Positions 1-10,134 of a stretch of 64,000 bases of DNA are shown here, one piece after another. The DNA lies in contig JAWKLZ010000001.1 of assembly GCA_041392475.1 (NCBI GenBank), forward strand, positions 3,348,001 through 3,412,000, in the 5' to 3' direction. This DNA is from Chitinophagales bacterium (GTDB taxonomy: Bacteria > Bacteroidota > Bacteroidia > Chitinophagales > UBA2359). The translations under genes and the position numbers were made by a program. How positions within the stretch are numbered: the first letter of the stretch is position 1; each line of letters starts with the position of its first letter. Below the pieces are notes generated by a model that was given only the letters and a program-made list of their open reading frames with translations, searched no databases and was not told the origin of the DNA.

Positions 1-128
1 AAACTCGTCAAGGAAAAATTAAAGCTGTTGGGGTCTGTTATGGCTTTGTTGAAATAATGTACTTCTTGGGCGATGGAGAAATGGGAAATGAAAAATAAAT
101 AAACAAAGAATAAATATATTTTTTTCAT
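1..128 (-). CDS. Partial secreted protein, N-terminus only
   Basis: This reading frame begins at an ATG on the minus strand at 126-128 and runs off the window start, so only about 42 residues are visible. They form a classical Sec signal peptide: MKK, a run of Leu/Phe/Ile/Val, then an ISHFSIAQ cleavage region followed by EVHYFNKAITDPNSFNFS. The gene lies just downstream of the broken metalloprotease gene on the same strand, with a hairpin terminator between, so it is probably a separate transcription unit. The function cannot be judged from the visible part; a surface or secreted protein is likely. Confidence 0.6.
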   Translation of the reverse strand, partial: MKKIYLFFVYLFFISHFSIAQEVHYFNKAITDPNSFNFSLTS

Positions 129-166
129 GGAAAGATACTTTTGTGTTTGCTTATAAAAAGACAAAA

Positions 167-204
167 AATCATAGATGAAGAGTAAATGCCTTTCATCTAT
201 GATT
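167..204 (-). terminator. Rho-independent terminator after the metalloprotease gene
   Basis: A perfect 13-bp inverted repeat (AATCATAGATGAA at 167-179, its complement at 192-204) encloses a 12-nt loop. Read on the minus strand the stem is followed by TTTTTTGT, so it would end transcription coming from the gene that stops at 228. Confidence 0.75.
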
Positions 205-227
205 CTTGAAAAAACTATAAAATAGAT

Positions 228-1115
228 TTACTTCGTAATCATCAATTTATCAATGTACGTTATCGCATTATTTTCTTTTACTGCGACCAAATACATGCCT
301 TCTTCTAAATTGCGGACATCCAATTGGATAGACGCTTCTTGTATGTTTTTTTCAATGATTACTTGGCCTGTAATATCCATTAGCACCACTTGTTTACTCG
401 CTTTAGTAATAAAGAAATCTGTTTGCAATACAATCTTTACGTAATTGTCACTTGGATTGGGGATTATCTGGAAGATGGCTGACAATTCTTCTATTGCTCG
501 TTTGGAGGTATGACTGGAAGGAATTGGCGTAGAATAACGAATATACTCGTCATCATAATAATATGCGAGTACGCTTTCTGCCATTGTAGCTATAGCGACA
601 TCACTGTGTGCAGCGTAATTGCGAATTGTTTGTTCTTCTGTAGTTGTAGGTTGTTGTCCAATAGGAGTATTCAGGACAATGGTATAAACATCCACAAAAG
701 CGAGATTGGCAACAGTTGTAATTGGAATTTGTTGAAGTTTTTGAGTCGCATTCGTCAAATCTTGCAAATACCAATAATTGCCTACCAATAATTTGTCTGC
801 CCAAACCTCATTGACTGCCTCTAATTTTGTATTCGCTCCATGTAAATCATTGTTTGCTAAGGAAGATTGTATATCTGTAATAATTGGGTCAATGGGTTTT
901 ACACTTCCAGAGCTTTTACCTCCAGTTTTGTTACATCCCGATTCGCTATTAGAATCATTTTCATCACATGAAAACTGCTTAACAGTTGCAGCGTCTGCTT
1001 GAGCAAGAGTATAGCCAATAGGATCGTACTCTATGTAAAAAAACGCCTCATCAGAATCATTAATAATGTTGTCAACTACATTTGCTCCAGTACTCCATGT
1101 TCCCCAAAAACCATA
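228..1115 (-). pseudogene. 3' fragment of M43 protease/beta-helix gene, with type IX CTD
   Basis: The third frame of a broken secreted-protease gene. It is open from about 1115, starting at YGFWGTWSTGANVVDN, which continues the beta-helix region of the 1076-2542 fragment after a one-base shift in an A-run near 1116-1120. It then runs through a Cys-containing spacer and ends at 228 with an approximately 80-residue type IX secretion CTD (PNPSDNYVKI, VLMDITGQVI, LEEGMYLVAVKEN, DKLMITK). Such domains direct export across the outer membrane through the Por/Sov machinery. No good start codon precedes the fragment, so it is not expected to be made alone. Confidence 0.7.
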
Positions 1116-2542
1116 TTTTTCATTGGGAATTCAATAACTATGTCAGAAATACAAGTGCCTTGCTGCCTCAATCTATCAATAGATGGAGTATTGGCTAAAT
1201 ACCAGTCAATGGAAGCTCCTACATAATCATTGCATTGCAAAATCAACCCCCAATTATTTCTTTCAAACTCAGTTGCTGCTGCAAAAGGACCATCAAAATC
1301 ATTATCAGATACCCAGCCGCTTGCATCTGTTGTTCCTTCTAAAAATTCATTTTGTACAAATACTGCTCCCTTTGTTTCATTGCTAAAAGAGGTATTAAAT
1401 GTATTGTCTCTAACATTAATACCATCTGAAAAATAGGTCAAAAGACCATAGGCATCACTTGTTGCCGTTCCATTGGGTATATTAAAAACATTATCAATAA
1501 CACTTGGCATAGCAGTCGTATTTAATACGATTCCGTGTTGGACATCCGTGAAGGTATTGCTTTGTATAAAAGTTGGGAGTGTGACCAAGAAATTGAAGAT
1601 TTCGATACCAGAAGAAAAATTGGTAAAAGTATTGGGTACGCCTGTAAAGCCAATGTAAGCGGGCGTATTCATTACTAAAATAGCCTTTGTGATTCCTAAA
1701 TCTTCTCCACTACTATCATCTACAATGAAGTTATTATTAGATACGGTTAGATTTCCACATTGATACCCTACGACTTGCCGATAATCATTATAAAGAGGGT
1801 GGGGTACAGGTCTATTAATAACAAAATGACTATCTTGAATATAACTTAATTGAGTGCCAAATTGATATGTTAAACTAATGCTTATTCTATTGTTGATAAA
1901 ACGGTTATCTCCGAGTGTCGCTATTATTCCTCCAATAGCATGAATACCGTTGTGTGAACTTTCTATTTGGCTATTGGCTATTGTAACCACACCATGATAC
2001 GAACTTCCGTTGTTAGTAAAATCAGATGGATGGTCTTTGGTGGCATCTCCTTCAACTTTTATGCCCCACCAGTAATCATCTTCCAAACAACTGTTGTTCA
2101 AAAGAGCATTGTTGATAATCAATCGACCTCCTTCTTCCACTATGATTCCTGCATCATGACCTACAAATGAAATAATAACATCTTGTAGAAGTTCCTGTAA
2201 TTTCGAGAGAGTAGCATTAGCGGGAACTGTTACAGTTCCAAATACATGACGGTTTTCATTCCATGTAGTAGTGCCTATTGGAATTTGTATATCGTCAAAC
2301 CAGTTTACTGGGGCAACTGGATTTTGTACTTTCATAAGTGCTAATCCACCGTGCATTTTTATCGTCTTTTTCATCTTATCTGCCTGCCCATTGGTAAATT
2401 CAGACATACAACTGGGAATAGTATAGCCCATATAGTTGTTTGTTGGAGGAGTAAACTGATTTCCATTTGCATCCAATGGAAATAGTTCATTTACTGGGTC
2501 AGCATAGTTCTCAAAACAAGGTTTCTTCTTTTTTAAACTCAT
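1076..2542 (-). pseudogene. Middle fragment: M43 Met-turn and right-handed beta-helix region
   Basis: The first about 60 residues (TPPTNNYMGYTIPSCM, then FTNGQADKM) match the end of an M43 catalytic domain: the Met-turn, a Cys, and the FT..Q...M signature. This shows that the fragment belongs to the upstream protease and is not a gene in its own right. Residues about 90-450 resemble parallel beta-helix repeats, with recurring N/I/G-rich rungs such as IIVEEGGRLIINNA, GIHAIGGIIATLGDNRFINN and GINVRDNTFNTSFSN. The frame is joined to the protease fragment near 2545-2560 and to the CTD fragment near 1116, each time by what looks like loss of one base. The ATG at 2540-2542 is probably fortuitous. 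Confidence 0.7.
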
Positions 2543-2609
2543 CGAGAATGTACATAAATCTTGTGGATTTCCGCAATTTGGGTAGCAGGTTGTCCATTCT
2601 CATCCAGAA

Positions 2610-3595
<986 letters not shown>

Positions 3596-3829
3596 TTTGA
3601 ATAAAAATTTAGTGGTTAAAAAATAAAATAAGTAAAAATATTCATTCAAATATTTTTATATAAAAATGAATAAAATAGCAGAAAAGTCAATTAAGGTGTA
3701 AAAACAAAAATTATATCTACTACAAGTTTAAGCTATTTACTTCAAAAAAACAAATAAAATTGGTAGATAATCTCAATATTTAACAATAATGAATGTTCCT
3801 TTCCATCTATCAGTTCCTGTTCAAAAACT
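3596..3829. other. AT-rich intergenic DNA, no gene seen
   Basis: About 230 bp with very high A+T content between the repeat-bearing gene start and a CTD remnant. It contains the second out-of-frame ATG (3647-3649) but no other convincing coding signal, hairpin or promoter box. Confidence 0.5.
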
Positions 3830-4021
3830 CTACTCCAAAACCACCACCTTCTCCCGCTTCAACGCCTGTCCATTTTGCAGCCAAGTAGCGATGTAAATCC
3901 CTGCTGCCAAGTCTGCAATGTCCAAGCGTGTTCCATCTTCTATCCATTCCTTCAAAACTACTCGCCCTTCGATGTTGGTGAGTTGGATTTGAAGGGGTTT
4001 GGAGGTGTAAAAGATAAAAAT
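3830..4021 (-). pseudogene. Orphan type IX secretion CTD remnant
   Basis: Reading the minus strand gives a 60-odd-residue stretch, including PLQIQLTNIEGRVVLKEW, IADLAAGIYIATWLQNG and KREKVVVLE followed by TAG at 3830-3832. This is the last two-thirds of a typical type IX sorting domain. There is no start codon and no partner passenger domain; the upstream DNA is the end of the outer-membrane protein gene in another frame. It is most simply the tail of a lost secreted-protein gene. The N-terminal PNP motif usual for such domains is missing. Confidence 0.6.
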
Positions 4022-4035
4022 GAGTACTAAATCAT

Positions 4036-5058
4036 TTAATTGAAGACAAACTTGCCAAGAAAGTAAAAACGTTTGGTGGGAGTCCTTGCACCAAGAAAGT
4101 TAGAAACACCATCACTTCTTTCATATCTTACCTCCAAGCCAAAACGCTTCAAACCTGATATGCCCAACGAAAAAATATAACCTGTCTCACGCTTGTTCGC
4201 ATTGCGTAAAAAATCTGTATCACGCAGTATTGCAGGAGGGTTATATACTATGTCTTGTACCAAATATTTATCCTCAGATGTTTTAATTGTCAGTGCATTA
4301 ACCATTCCTACACCAATAAAAACTGGAGTATTTCCAATTCTGTATTTTAATAAATTGTTAATTCGTAATTGACTCTGTGCGACACTTACTTCTCCTACTC
4401 TATGGAAAAGAGGTTGGTATTCATTTTTAGTCTTGTCTTCATAAGTGCCTCCAAATGAATAATTTGACAAAACCAAGTCAGTGTAAAAAGACCATTTTCC
4501 ACGATTCATAGGTAAAAAAGCTTCGAAGAAAAGTCCAAAAGTTATGTTATAAGACGGGGAAAATTCAAGAGTATCTAAGGCTTTGTACTTTACTTTTGGA
4601 GTCTGCAAATCCATATCAGTTCTACTGCTTCCACCTAAAATTCCAATAGAAATAGGTATTTTAGTATTCTCCTTTTCAAAAACTATTTCACTATCAACAC
4701 ATTGGTAGTATTTTTTAAATAGTTTTTTCAAGCTTCCTTTTTGATAATGAATATCTTTTAGTTTGGTTTGAATTTCAGGACAAGCCCCTAAGTAGTTAAG
4801 TAATTGATAGACATAACCGTTGAATTCTTTTACTCCTGTATCCTTTGCTCCTACATATTTTTTGTATTGAAGTAATACATATTCTCCATTTTGGTTGATA
4901 TAAAAATTTGGAGCAACTTTATTGTCATCATACATATACAATTTAGCTTCCCCGTCAATCAAGATTTCCAGAAAAACATTTCTGCGTACTGTGTTTAACT
5001 CTTTTTTACTGTCTATATATTGGTTTCCGCATTGATTGTTTATATTACTTAAACCCAC
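4036..5058 (-). pseudogene. Outer-membrane beta-barrel protein, C-terminal part of a split gene
   Basis: The 340-residue frame starts only at a GTG (5056-5058) inside a palindromic repeat, which is unlikely to be the natural start. Early residues (VFLEILIDGEAKLYMYDDN) resemble the conserved middle of Bacteroidota proteins that have a signal peptide, a small N-terminal domain and a C-terminal barrel. From about residue 135 alternating hydrophobic segments (ITFGLFFEAFLP, WSFYTDLVLSNYSFGG, PVFIGVGMVNAL, YIFSLGISGLKRFGLEVRYERSDG) end in RFYFLGKFVFN, with the terminal aromatic expected for an outer-membrane barrel. The missing N-terminus is the 5148-5465 fragment. Substrate or role unknown. Confidence 0.65.
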
Positions 5059-5132
5059 CCCTTACCCCTCCCAAGAGGGGAATTTCCCACTTGGTACAAG
5101 TATTCCCCTCCTTGGAGGGGCAGGGGTGGGTT
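5052..5132. repeat. 81-bp near-perfect palindromic element inside a gene
   Basis: The element begins AACCCACCCC and ends GGGGTGGGTT. Its two arms are complementary almost throughout and meet at the palindrome ACTTGGTACAAGT. Each arm also holds its own small hairpin (CCCCTCCCAAGAGGGG and CCCCTCCTTGGAGGGG), so a cruciform or cloverleaf fold is possible. It is far richer in G+C than its surroundings. It separates two halves of an outer-membrane protein gene that are in different frames. Short GC-rich palindromes of this kind occur as dispersed repeats in Bacteroidota genomes; only this copy was seen in the window. Confidence 0.85.
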
Positions 5133-5147
5133 GCGATTTATTCCTTT

Positions 5148-5465
5148 TTAATGTGAAGACCTATAATCAAGATTTCGAGAACTTTGTTCAATTTCAACTG
5201 TCGCACTTCTATACCGTGCTTCTGAAAGCCTAATTTCTATTATATCTTTGGGAGTAAAAGTAGTTGTTTTGCTATTTGGGGTTTCTCTGAATTGAATTTC
5301 TTGCGGATTCTCTTGCCAGTTTCGATAATCTACCCATCCTTCCAACAATGTCCCATTAGAAGTTGTCAGAAGAACTTCAACATAGTTTTTTTGAGCAGAG
5401 ATGTTTTCAAAAGAATAAAAACAAACAAAAAACCAAAAAAGTAAAAAATATTTTCTTATCAACAT
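5148..5465 (-). pseudogene. N-terminal part of the split outer-membrane protein
   Basis: The 105-residue frame starts with a clear signal peptide (MLIRKYFLLFWFFVCFYS, cleavage near NISAQ) and continues with VEVLLTTSNGTLLEGWVDYRNW, NPQEIQF and TFTPKDIIEIRL. This is the small N-terminal domain often seen before barrels in Bacteroidota. It stops at 5148, only 15 bp before the palindromic element, while the matching downstream sequence resumes after the element in another frame. The two parts read in the right order on the same strand, so they are best seen as one damaged gene. It may still be made as a short periplasmic protein. Confidence 0.6.
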
Positions 5466-5634
5466 AAAACAAAATATTAAAAATTATCAATACAATTAAA
5501 AAAATAATAAGTTGTATATAGCAAAGATAAGATAATACTTTTTTAGGTACAATGGAAATATTTCGATTGAACTGGAATTATTCCTCCCTTCAATAAACCC
5601 TTACATACACATCCCCACAATCCACATTTTTACG

Positions 5635-5642
5635 TACTTTTG
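5635..5642 (+). promoter_or_regulatory. Candidate Bacteroidota -7 box (TACTTTTG)
   Basis: The box fits the TAnnTTTG consensus used by the Bacteroidota primary sigma factor and lies 26 bp before the ATG at 5669. No clear -33 TTG is present at the usual distance, so the call rests on one box only. Confidence 0.4.
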
Positions 5643-5668
5643 TGTCTTATGCTAATTTTTAAGGAAAA

Positions 5669-5950
5669 ATGAAACAGTTGGACAGCATTATCACCAAGAT
5701 GAATACTATTTTGGGTGATTATATCGAATTAGAACAACAATACTTGCAAGTTGTAGAAGAAAGGAATATATTGAAGCGGCAACTAATAGAGCAAAAAGCT
5801 GATATAGAATTGCTAAGGGAACAGTCACAACTATTGAAGTTGGTGAAAGGGACGAATTTGACCAAAGGAGATAGTGAGGAGGTCAAAGTTTTATTGAATG
5901 ATTTTATTGGTCAGATAGACAAATGTTTATCCATGTTGAATAATGAATGA
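5669..5950 (+). CDS. Small coiled-coil protein upstream of zapA
   Basis: A 93-residue protein that is almost entirely helical: heptad-like patterns run from MKQLDSIITKMNTIL through LEQQYLQVVEERNILKRQL to QSQLLKL, followed by a short tail ending in DKCLSMLNNE. There is no signal peptide. The stop overlaps the start of the next gene, zapA, by four bases (ATGA), so the two are translationally coupled. A small coiled-coil gene in this position is common in Bacteroidota, and a role beside ZapA in cell division is a reasonable inference. The sequence alone does not prove similarity to ZapB. Confidence 0.75.
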   Translation: MKQLDSIITKMNTILGDYIELEQQYLQVVEERNILKRQLIEQKADIELLREQSQLLKLVKGTNLTKGDSEEVKVLLNDFIGQIDKCLSMLNNE

Positions 5951-6249
5951 GTAAACAATCATTAAATATAAAAGTAGAAATTGCAGATAAGCTTTATCGA
6001 CTTCAAGTAACTCCTGAAGATGAGGCATTTGTACGCAAAGCCGCTCACTCCATCAAGCAGAAGATGAAGGAACTAAAAGGAGAATACTTATCAAGTGAAA
6101 AGCAAGATTATTTGGCAATGGTTTGCCTGTTGATTTGTGTAGATTTGTTGAAGCAGGAAAAACAGCAAACTCTGGAAAATAAACAGTTGGAAGAAAAACT
6201 ACTTCAATTGGACACTATTTTGTCCGATTTTTTAAAAGAAAAAGAATAA
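5947..6249 (+). CDS. zapA: Cell division protein ZapA-like
   Basis: The 100-residue protein has the ZapA layout: a short N-terminal beta part (LNIKVEIADKLYRLQVTPEDEAFVRKAA), then helix with the conserved segment DYLAMVCLLICVDLL, then a coiled-coil tail. ZapA binds FtsZ and promotes bundling of the division ring in the cytoplasm. The gene overlaps the upstream coiled-coil gene by four bases and is followed 36 bp later by rny; this order recurs in Bacteroidota and supports the assignment. Confidence 0.85.
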   Translation: MSKQSLNIKVEIADKLYRLQVTPEDEAFVRKAAHSIKQKMKELKGEYLSSEKQDYLAMVCLLICVDLLKQEKQQTLENKQLEEKLLQLDTILSDFLKEKE

Positions 6250-6285
6250 GCCATATTTTTCATCACAAAAGTATAAATTCCCGGT

Positions 6286-7935
6286 ATGGATATAGGACTT
6301 TTTACCATAATGGGCTTATTTATCGGCATTGTGTTAGGATTTTTTGTAGGTAAGTTTATTACAGATAAATTGGCTGCAACTAAAATAGAGAATGCTGATA
6401 ATGAGGCTAAAAGATTGATTGCTGAAGCCGAACAGAAGGGTGAGGTAGCAATTAAAGATAAAGAGCTGCAGGCTGAAAAAGCTGCACAGAAGACGATTGC
6501 GGCTGCTGATGTGAAGGTGAAGCAGCAGTACAAAAAATTGGATACCGACAAGCGAGAACATTGGAAGAAGGAGAATCAGTTGAAGCAGGAAACCAATGTA
6601 CTCAAGCAGAAGTCAGACAATTTGGAACAGAGGGAGCGAGATTTGAAGGCCAATCGGACAGCTTTGGAGGAAGAGTTGGAAGCTACACGCCAAAAAAAGG
6701 AGGAGCTTACAGAAACCCGCCAAAATTTGAAAAAACGGATTAGAGAGGTCGAAAAGCAGAAGGAGAAATTGAATCATGAGTATCAGAGAGAATTAGAAAA
6801 AGTGGCAAATCTGACGGTTGAAGAGGCCAAACAACAATTGATTCAAAGTACAATTGAGGAAGCAAAATCTGAGGCAATGGCGTATGTGAAGGACATCATG
6901 GATGAAGCCAAATTGAAGGCGAATCGAGAAGCCAAAAAAATTATCATCCAAACGATCCAACGTACTGCTGCTGAACACACTATCGAAAATACGGTTTCGG
7001 TGTTCAACCTCGAAAGCGACGACATCAAAGGGCAAATCATTGGTCGTGAAGGTCGCAATATTCGGGCATTGGAGGCTGCAACGGGTATCGAAATCATTGT
7101 GGACGATACGCCTGAGGCGATTGTGATTTCGGGCTACGACCCTGTTCGCCGAGAAATTGCCCGCCTTTCGCTGCAACGTTTGGTAACGGACGGACGGATT
7201 CACCCCGCAAGGATTGAAGAAGTAGTGGCGAAAACCCGCAAACAGCTCGAACAACAAATCAATGAGATTGGAGAGCGAACAATTATTGACCTCAATATTC
7301 ATGGTATGCACCCTCAATTGATTAAAATTGTGGGGCGTATGCGCTTTCGTTCTTCTTACGGTCAAAACCTGCTTGAACACTCGATTGAAACGGCTCGTTT
7401 GTGTGCGGTTATGGCTGCGGAGTTGGGTTTGGGGTCTAATACTATCAAACTTGCCAAACGTGCGGGACTGCTTCACGACATTGGAAAAGTGCCACAAGAG
7501 GAAAGTGAACTTTCTCATGCGCTGCTTGGGATGGAATGGACGCATAAGTACAAAGAACACGCCGCAGTCTGCAATGCGGTAGGTGCTCACCACGATGAAA
7601 TTGAAATGCAATACATCATTTCGCCGATTGTACAGGCGTGTGATGCGATTTCGGGCGCAAGACCTGGCGCAAGACGAGAGATTTTGGAGTCTTACCTCAA
7701 ACGCATCAAAGACCTCGAAAACTTGGCGATGGACTTTGATGGTGTTGAAAAAGCCTATGCAATTCAAGCGGGTCGTGAACTTCGAGTTATTGTAGAAAGT
7801 GAAAAAGTGCCTGATGAAGTAGCGGAGGAGATTTCCTTCAAAATTTCTAAAAAGATTCAAGATGAGATGCAATATCCTGGTCAAATAAAAGTGACCGTTA
7901 TTCGAGAAACAAGGGCAGTGACTTTTGCTCGTTAG
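6286..7935 (+). CDS. rny: Ribonuclease Y
   Basis: A 549-residue endoribonuclease that starts RNA decay at the inner membrane. In order: one membrane helix (residues 5-22), a long Glu/Lys-rich coiled coil (about 30-225), a KH RNA-binding domain with GREGRNIRALE near residue 253, and an HD phosphohydrolase domain with the metal-binding LLHDIGK near 395-401 and a further AHHDEIE motif. Length and order match the family (about 520 residues). The gene follows zapA closely and ends in a strong terminator. Codon use shifts mid-gene from A-rich (coiled coil) to more balanced, as expected from composition. Confidence 0.96.
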   Translation: MDIGLFTIMGLFIGIVLGFFVGKFITDKLAATKIENADNEAKRLIAEAEQKGEVAIKDKELQAEKAAQKTIAAADVKVKQQYKKLDTDKREHWKKENQLKQETNVLKQKSDNLEQRERDLKANRTALEEELEATRQKKEELTETRQNLKKRIREVEKQKEKLNHEYQRELEKVANLTVEEAKQQLIQSTIEEAKSEAMAYVKDIMDEAKLKANREAKKIIIQTIQRTAAEHTIENTVSVFNLESDDIKGQIIGREGRNIRALEAATGIEIIVDDTPEAIVISGYDPVRREIARLSLQRLVTDGRIHPARIEEVVAKTRKQLEQQINEIGERTIIDLNIHGMHPQLIKIVGRMRFRSSYGQNLLEHSIETARLCAVMAAELGLGSNTIKLAKRAGLLHDIGKVPQEESELSHALLGMEWTHKYKEHAAVCNAVGAHHDEIEMQYIISPIVQACDAISGARPGARREILESYLKRIKDLENLAMDFDGVEKAYAIQAGRELRVIVESEKVPDEVAEEISFKISKKIQDEMQYPGQIKVTVIRETRAVTFAR

Positions 7936-7956
7936 AAAGCCTTCAATTACTTTGAT

Positions 7957-8014
7957 AAAAGGAACTTCAATAGACAAATTATAGAATATTTGTCTATTGA
8001 AGTTCCTTTTTTTT
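7957..8014 (+). terminator. Rho-independent terminator of rny
   Basis: A perfect 23-bp inverted repeat (7957-7979 with 7988-8010; stem core GGAACTTCAATAGAC) with an 8-nt loop is followed by an uninterrupted T-run. A-runs at the other end would let it work in both directions. Confidence 0.9.
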
Positions 8015-8478
8015 TATTTTAATTGTCACCTAGTTCTAATATCGATGTAAAGGGCTTACTACAATGAGTATTTTTTTTCAATGATATTAATTAGCTATTT
8101 TTTATTCCTTAGAATTGAACTATACAAAGTCTACTCCCCATAACTACATAAAAAAACATACGCAAAAAACCATTGTATAAACCAATGTCAAATATTTGAT
8201 TGTAGTTATTAAAAATAATAAGACTAGCGAAACAAATCGGAACAATTGTAGTAAAAGTAATTAAGTTTGATCTTTCGGAACACCTCAAAAATGAGTCTAC
8301 AAGTTGATTTTTTCCTTTTCATTGGATGAATTTGAAGAAGTTAATTTAGTAATGTTCCTTAGTCACTACAACCACTAATTATTTTCTTGATACCTCTTTT
8401 TTCTTTGATTCACTTCATTCTAAACCATAAACCCAACCTTAAGCCAATATTCAACCTCTAAATGAAATAAAATCTACC
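8015..8478. other. AT-rich intergenic region with no recognisable gene
   Basis: About 460 bp separates the rny terminator from the next gene. No reading frame with coding character, tRNA-like fold or clear inverted repeat is seen on either strand. Confidence 0.5.
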
Positions 8479-8814
8479 ATGCGATTAACTCTTCGTTTAC
8501 TAATGAGTCTGTTCCTACTTATTAATACTTCCAATATAAAAGCAGATATAAAATGGATGCTTATGGGAATTGTAGTGCAAAAAGAAAACTTCCACCCACT
8601 TGAAAATATGGATGTTTGTATTGAAGTAATTGCTTCATCCGAACATATTTGTGTTACAACGCTAACCGATGGTTTTTTTCAATTCCCCTTAGAAATAGAC
8701 AAGGAATATTTGGTGCAACTTATAGACCATGCGAACAATATCGTGAATACCAAAAAAATATCTACTTTTGGCAAAGAGGAATCAGGAATTATGCACTTGG
8801 TTTTGGATTATTGA
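8479..8814 (+). CDS. Small secreted protein, carboxypeptidase-regulatory-like
   Basis: The 111-residue protein begins with a signal peptide (MRLTLRLLMSLFLLINTSNIKA). The rest is predicted beta: a segment with GIVVQKENFHPLENMDVCIEV, then TTLTDGFFQFPLEIDKEYLVQL, then an end with IMHLVLDY. This resembles one Ig-like carboxypeptidase regulatory domain (vGxVxd..t..pl.gv.V.v...tt.tdG.F.f.l), here free-standing. It stands alone between rny and prfB with wide gaps on both sides. The function is unknown; a periplasmic or surface location is inferred. Confidence 0.55.
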   Translation: MRLTLRLLMSLFLLINTSNIKADIKWMLMGIVVQKENFHPLENMDVCIEVIASSEHICVTTLTDGFFQFPLEIDKEYLVQLIDHANNIVNTKKISTFGKEESGIMHLVLDY

Positions 8815-8874
8815 AAAACACATTGACTGAACAGCAATAAGGATTGCCAATAAAATAACTTCTCGATTTGTCTG

Positions 8875-8917
8875 CTGACCTTCTCCACTCCCTTCCAAAA
8901 GGGTGATAGAAGGTCAG
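8875..8917. terminator. Hairpin between the small secreted protein gene and prfB
   Basis: CTGACCTTCT at 8875-8884 pairs with AGAAGGTCAG at 8908-8917, with a second inner pairing (CCCTT with AAGGG). No T-run follows directly, so termination is probable but not certain. Confidence 0.5.
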
Positions 8918-8989
8918 AATATCATTTTATTGACATTACCAAGACTTGCCTTTACACGATTTTTTTACCCCACATTTCATCGGATTTCT

Positions 8990-8997
8990 TACCTTTG
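8990..8997 (+). promoter_or_regulatory. Candidate -7 box (TACCTTTG) of prfB
   Basis: The box fits TAnnTTTG and ends only 5 bp before the prfB ATG. If it is used, transcription would begin at or very near the start codon, giving a leaderless message. No clear -33 element is visible. Confidence 0.35.
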
Positions 8998-9002
8998 TGT
9001 TC

Positions 9003-10089
9003 ATGATAACAAATGAACAAATAGAACAAACCAAGCGTCGCCTCCACGCCTTAAGGAGGTATCTTTGACGTAGATAGACGAATCTCCGAAATTGAAGAGG
9101 ATCAAGGGCAAACACTTGCACCTGATTTTTGGAACGACCCACAAAGTGCCGCTAAACTTCTCAAAAAAATAAATTCCAACAAATATTGGGTAAATCTTTA
9201 CCAAAACTCTGTCAATGCTTTTGAGGATTTTGAAGTGCTTCAAGAGTTTGCAGAAATGGGTGAAGGAACCGATGCTGATGTTGAGAAACAGTTTGACAAA
9301 ACATTGGAAATGATTGATGATGTAGAATTCAAATCTACGCTCAATTCCCCCGAAGACCAACTCGGAGCAGTCATGACCATCAATGCGGGAGCAGGTGGAA
9401 CCGAAAGCTGTGATTGGGTATCAATGTTGATGAGAATGTATCAGATGTGGGGTGACAAAAAGGGCTTCAATCCACACATACTGGACATTAAAGACGGAGA
9501 TGTGGCTGGAGTGAAATCTGTTGAAATAGAATTTAATGGAGAATTTGCCTATGGATTGATGAAAGGTGAAAATGGTGTGCATCGTCTGGTGCGTATCTCC
9601 CCCTTCGATTCGAGCGGTCGCCGACACACTTCTTTCGCCTCCGTTTTTGTGTATCCAATGGTGGATGATACCATCGAAATTGAAGTGAATCCTGCTGACA
9701 TTGAGTGGGATACCTTTCGGTCGAGTGGAGCAGGCGGGCAGCATGTAAACAAGGTTGAATCAGCAGTTCGTTTGCGACACCTTCCTTCGGGTATTGTAGT
9801 TGAGTGTCAAGAACAACGATCTCAGCAAAAAAATCGTGAGAAGGCAATGCAAATGCTCAAATCCCGCCTCTACCAAGCCGAACTTGAAAAACAGAATGAA
9901 GAAAGGGCAAAAATTGAAGGTGGTAAACAAAAAATTGAATGGGGTTCGCAAGTCAGAAACTATGTGATGCACCCCTATAAACTGGTGAAGGATCTTCGCA
10001 CAAATTTAGAAACGGGCAACGTTCAGGCAGTAATGGATGGTGATTTAGATGCATTCATTAAAGCCATGTTATTGCACAATGAAGAATAG
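9003..10089 (+). CDS. prfB: Peptide chain release factor 2 (programmed +1 frameshift)
   Basis: Translation starts at ATG 9003 (MITNEQIEQTKRRLHALRRYL), meets an in-frame TGA at 9066-9068 and continues in the +1 frame from GAC at 9067 (DVDRRISEIEEDQGQ) to 10089, giving 361 residues, the normal family length. The stop-codon-recognition motif SPF is at about residues 199-201 and the catalytic GGQ at about 244-246 (GAGGQHVNK). RF2 releases proteins at UGA and UAA; shortage of RF2 lets the ribosome slip at its own UGA, so the protein controls its own supply. The frame that is open from 9235 to 10089 is only the second part of this gene. Confidence 0.97.
9053..9069 (+). promoter_or_regulatory. prfB frameshift signal
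   Basis: AAGGAGG (9053-9059), a strong Shine-Dalgarno-like stretch, stands three bases before the slippery CTT at 9063-9065, followed by TGA and C. This is the classical RF2 layout of internal SD, CUU, UGA, C. It is notable because genes in this window show few SD sequences before their starts. Confidence 0.95.
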
Positions 10090-10134
10090 TTCCTCCAATT
10101 AGAATATTGTATCTCAAATTCTAAATTGTAAGTT

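Noticed and set aside
6250..6285. A small RNA gene between zapA and rny
   Set aside because: The gap is only 36 bp, too short for 6S RNA, which sits near zapA in some other bacteria.
6793..7977. Long minus-strand frame opposite rny
   Set aside because: It mirrors the conserved rny frame; Phe/Arg/Asn-rich composition without domains is typical of antisense shadows.
9235..10089. prfB as a truncated gene starting at 9235
   Set aside because: The true N-terminus is present from 9003 and joins through the classical programmed +1 frameshift.
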